This document shows positions 62,316 to 64,000 of a DNA stretch of 64,000 nucleotides, piece by piece. The position numbers were made by a program, and so were the translations under genes. Each line of letters starts with the position of its first letter. Position 1 is the stretch's first letter. The stretch is from Myxocyprinus asiaticus (taxonomy: Eukaryota > Chordata > Actinopteri > Cypriniformes > Catostomidae): assembly GCF_019703515.2 (NCBI RefSeq), contig NC_059347.1:22621501-22685500 (forward strand). The letters are read 5' to 3'. Below the pieces are notes generated by a model. That model was not told the origin of the DNA, made no database searches, and saw only the letters and a list, made by a program, of their open reading frames with translations.

Positions 62316-62819
62316 ATGGAGGAGAAGCGTAAGGTGGATGAGAGTGCCAAAGACCCACAATCAACCTCCTACCAGCGGAGGATGTGGAGGAATTTCCAGG
62401 AGAAAACCAAACCGTTTTTAAGCCCCAAACTGGGCTCCGACCGACGCAGCGGGGATGGTAAAAAAGAGAGCAGCCTGTGGATGTTTAAAAGAAAGAAAAC
62501 ACAGGTCCTGGATCGGGTCTTCTCGTCCTCACAGCCCAATCTGTGCTGCTCTACTCCACCGTCTTTCGACAGCGACCAGCCGGACTCGAGCGCCAGTATA
62601 GGGCTCGGGACATCACCGCTGGCCGCTGTTGATGGAGCATCAGTCAGTAAACCGGAGATTTCCGTATCCGCGCACGGGAGCCCGAAGCTGCTCGTGTCTC
62701 ATCTGGCGATGATGTCCCAGCAGAAGAGCTCGTCCTTGGGCTCGACGTGCTTTGAGAAGCTGGTAGTGGATTCAGCGGCATCCAGTGAGGATGAGCTCGC
62801 TAAAAACGCCAGTGATCTG
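62316..62819 (+). CDS. mctp1: mctp1 first coding exon (partial gene)
   Basis: MCTP1 is a calcium-binding protein of the endoplasmic reticulum and synaptic vesicle pathway, with three C2 domains and two membrane spans. Only the first exon is here: 168 codons, phase 0, ending at the consensus donor GTAAGT at 62820. The ATG has A at -3 and G at +4. VLDRVFSSSQPNLCCS (about residues 66-81) is nearly identical to human MCTP1, and QKSSSLGSTCFEKLV (about 135-149) matches a second conserved island. The exon is Ser-rich and disordered. The C2 and membrane exons lie beyond the window. It may be either duplicate of mctp1 in fish. No lesion is seen. Confidence 0.92.
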
Positions 62820-63227
62820 GTAAGTGTGAGAGTTAATTTTAAACACAAGAAAAGTGACCAGAGGGTAATGTTGTGTAATCATGCATTTGTATTTACATAG
62901 TGCACATGTTGAGCTGTAAAACAGACACTTTCTTGACATTTCACCACGGTGGTGAAATTATTCATGATCGGACAGTTTCGTCATTAACGGGCCCTCAGTG
63001 ATGCATGAATAGTGAATATTGGCTGGTCAGCTCCCACGTGGTTGTATTGTGCATGTTTGACAGCAGTTGACATTAAGACAGGTTGATCTGCCAATGTATG
63101 GTGCTGATGCACCTCTTGTGTACTCATTATAGAGGCTAAGCACTAACTTTATTTCAGAAGTATATCACATTTTCTCTTTCATGCACAAAAAGACCATAAA
63201 AACATTTTGATAATTAAACCACTCTTA

Positions 63228-63313
63228 AAGGGACATTTCACCCAAAAATGAAAATTCTCTCATCCTTTACTCACCCTCATGCCATCCCTGATGTGTATGA
63301 CTTTCTTCAGCAG

Positions 63314-63403
<90 letters not shown>

Positions 63404-64000
63404 CACATATTTATATATACATATATATATCTCAGCTCTGTAGGTCCATACAATGCAATTGAATGGTGATCTTTTAAGCCCCAAATGGTGATTTGTAGCT
63501 CCAAATATCACATAAAGGAAACATAGAAATAATCAATATGACTCCAGTGGTTAAATCCATACCTTCAGAAGCGATATAATAGTTCTGGGTGAGAAACAGA
63601 TGAAAATATATTATATATAATAAATATTTTGTTTTTACTCTAAATCTCCACTTTCATTTTTACATCAGAAAGTCACATGTGGTGCCTGTTTAGTTTCACT
63701 TTCACATCTGAAAGTGAACATTAATGGAGATTTAGAGTAAAAAGGGACTTATTTGTTTCTCACCCACACCTATTATATCGCTTCAGAAGATCTGGATTAG
63801 ACCTCTGGAGTCTTATGGATTACTTCTATGTTTCCATTACGTGATTTTTGGAGCTACAAATGTCTGATCAGCATCCACTTGCATTTTAAGAACCTAATGA
63901 GCTGAGATATTTTTCTATTTTTCTTCAAATGTGTTCTAGTGAAGAAAGAAAGTCATACACACATGAGATATCATGAGGGTGAGTGAATAATGAGAGAATT
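63228..64000. mobile_element. Foldback MITE, cut by the window end, with (AC)n(AT)n inside
   Basis: The left end is TTAAAGGGACATTTCACCCAAAAATG. The left arm is interrupted at 63315 by about 68 bp of (AC)n and then (AT)n. The unpaired centre is unusual here. Instead of the CTACTGG core it holds a smaller inverted repeat (TAAATCTCCACTTTCATTTT against GAAAGTGAACATTAATGGAGATTTA). The right arm runs to AATGAGAGAATT at the last base, so the right end lies just outside. Confidence 0.85.
63315..63430. repeat. (AC)n(AT)n compound microsatellite
   Basis: About 33 AC units are followed by AT units and ACATAT variants. The run sits in the first intron of mctp1 within a MITE arm. Confidence 0.95.

Overview
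This is vertebrate nuclear DNA from a teleost, most likely a cyprinid-type fish. It is AT-rich, has short exons and long introns, and is dense with fish-style repeats: Tc1 transposons, foldback MITEs, a tRNA-derived SINE, L1/L2 tails, a Ty3/gypsy relic and many microsatellites. Family calls rest on reading translations and on remembered human proteins; no search was run. The exact species, and a polyploid origin, are inference.

Layout. 1-10,300: intergenic, almost all mobile-element debris. It holds a gypsy relic whose RNase H region has become a GC-rich minisatellite (455-1732), a Tc1 relic (2402-3500), an L1 3' fragment (3500-4565), an AT-rich tandem repeat (7400-7610) and a nested MITE/MITE/SINE (8145-9590). 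10,303-18,973, minus strand: a broken nol6 gene (nucleolar protein 6) with in-frame stops, frameshifts and loss of its central exons, also hit by a young Tc1 element carrying an intact transposase. 19,750-20,040: a divergent promoter (two CCAAT boxes, a perfect CRE, an NRF-1-like site). 20,262-49,027, plus strand: ttc37/skic3, the TPR scaffold of the SKI complex. My 40-coding-exon model stays in frame and totals 1564 residues, the length I recall for the human protein. 50,331-57,420, minus strand: remains of fam81b, apparently also a pseudogene, interrupted by a decayed Tc1. 62,316-62,819, plus strand: first coding exon of mctp1, which continues beyond the window.

The order ttc37 / fam81b / mctp1 with these orientations matches human 5q15 as I recall it, which supports orthology. 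The striking picture is a live ttc37 between two dead neighbours, with mctp1 exon 1 intact. This is what gene-by-gene loss after genome duplication would look like, although loss in a diploid lineage cannot be excluded from one window. I saw no CRISPR, operon or bacterial system and no tRNA or rRNA gene.
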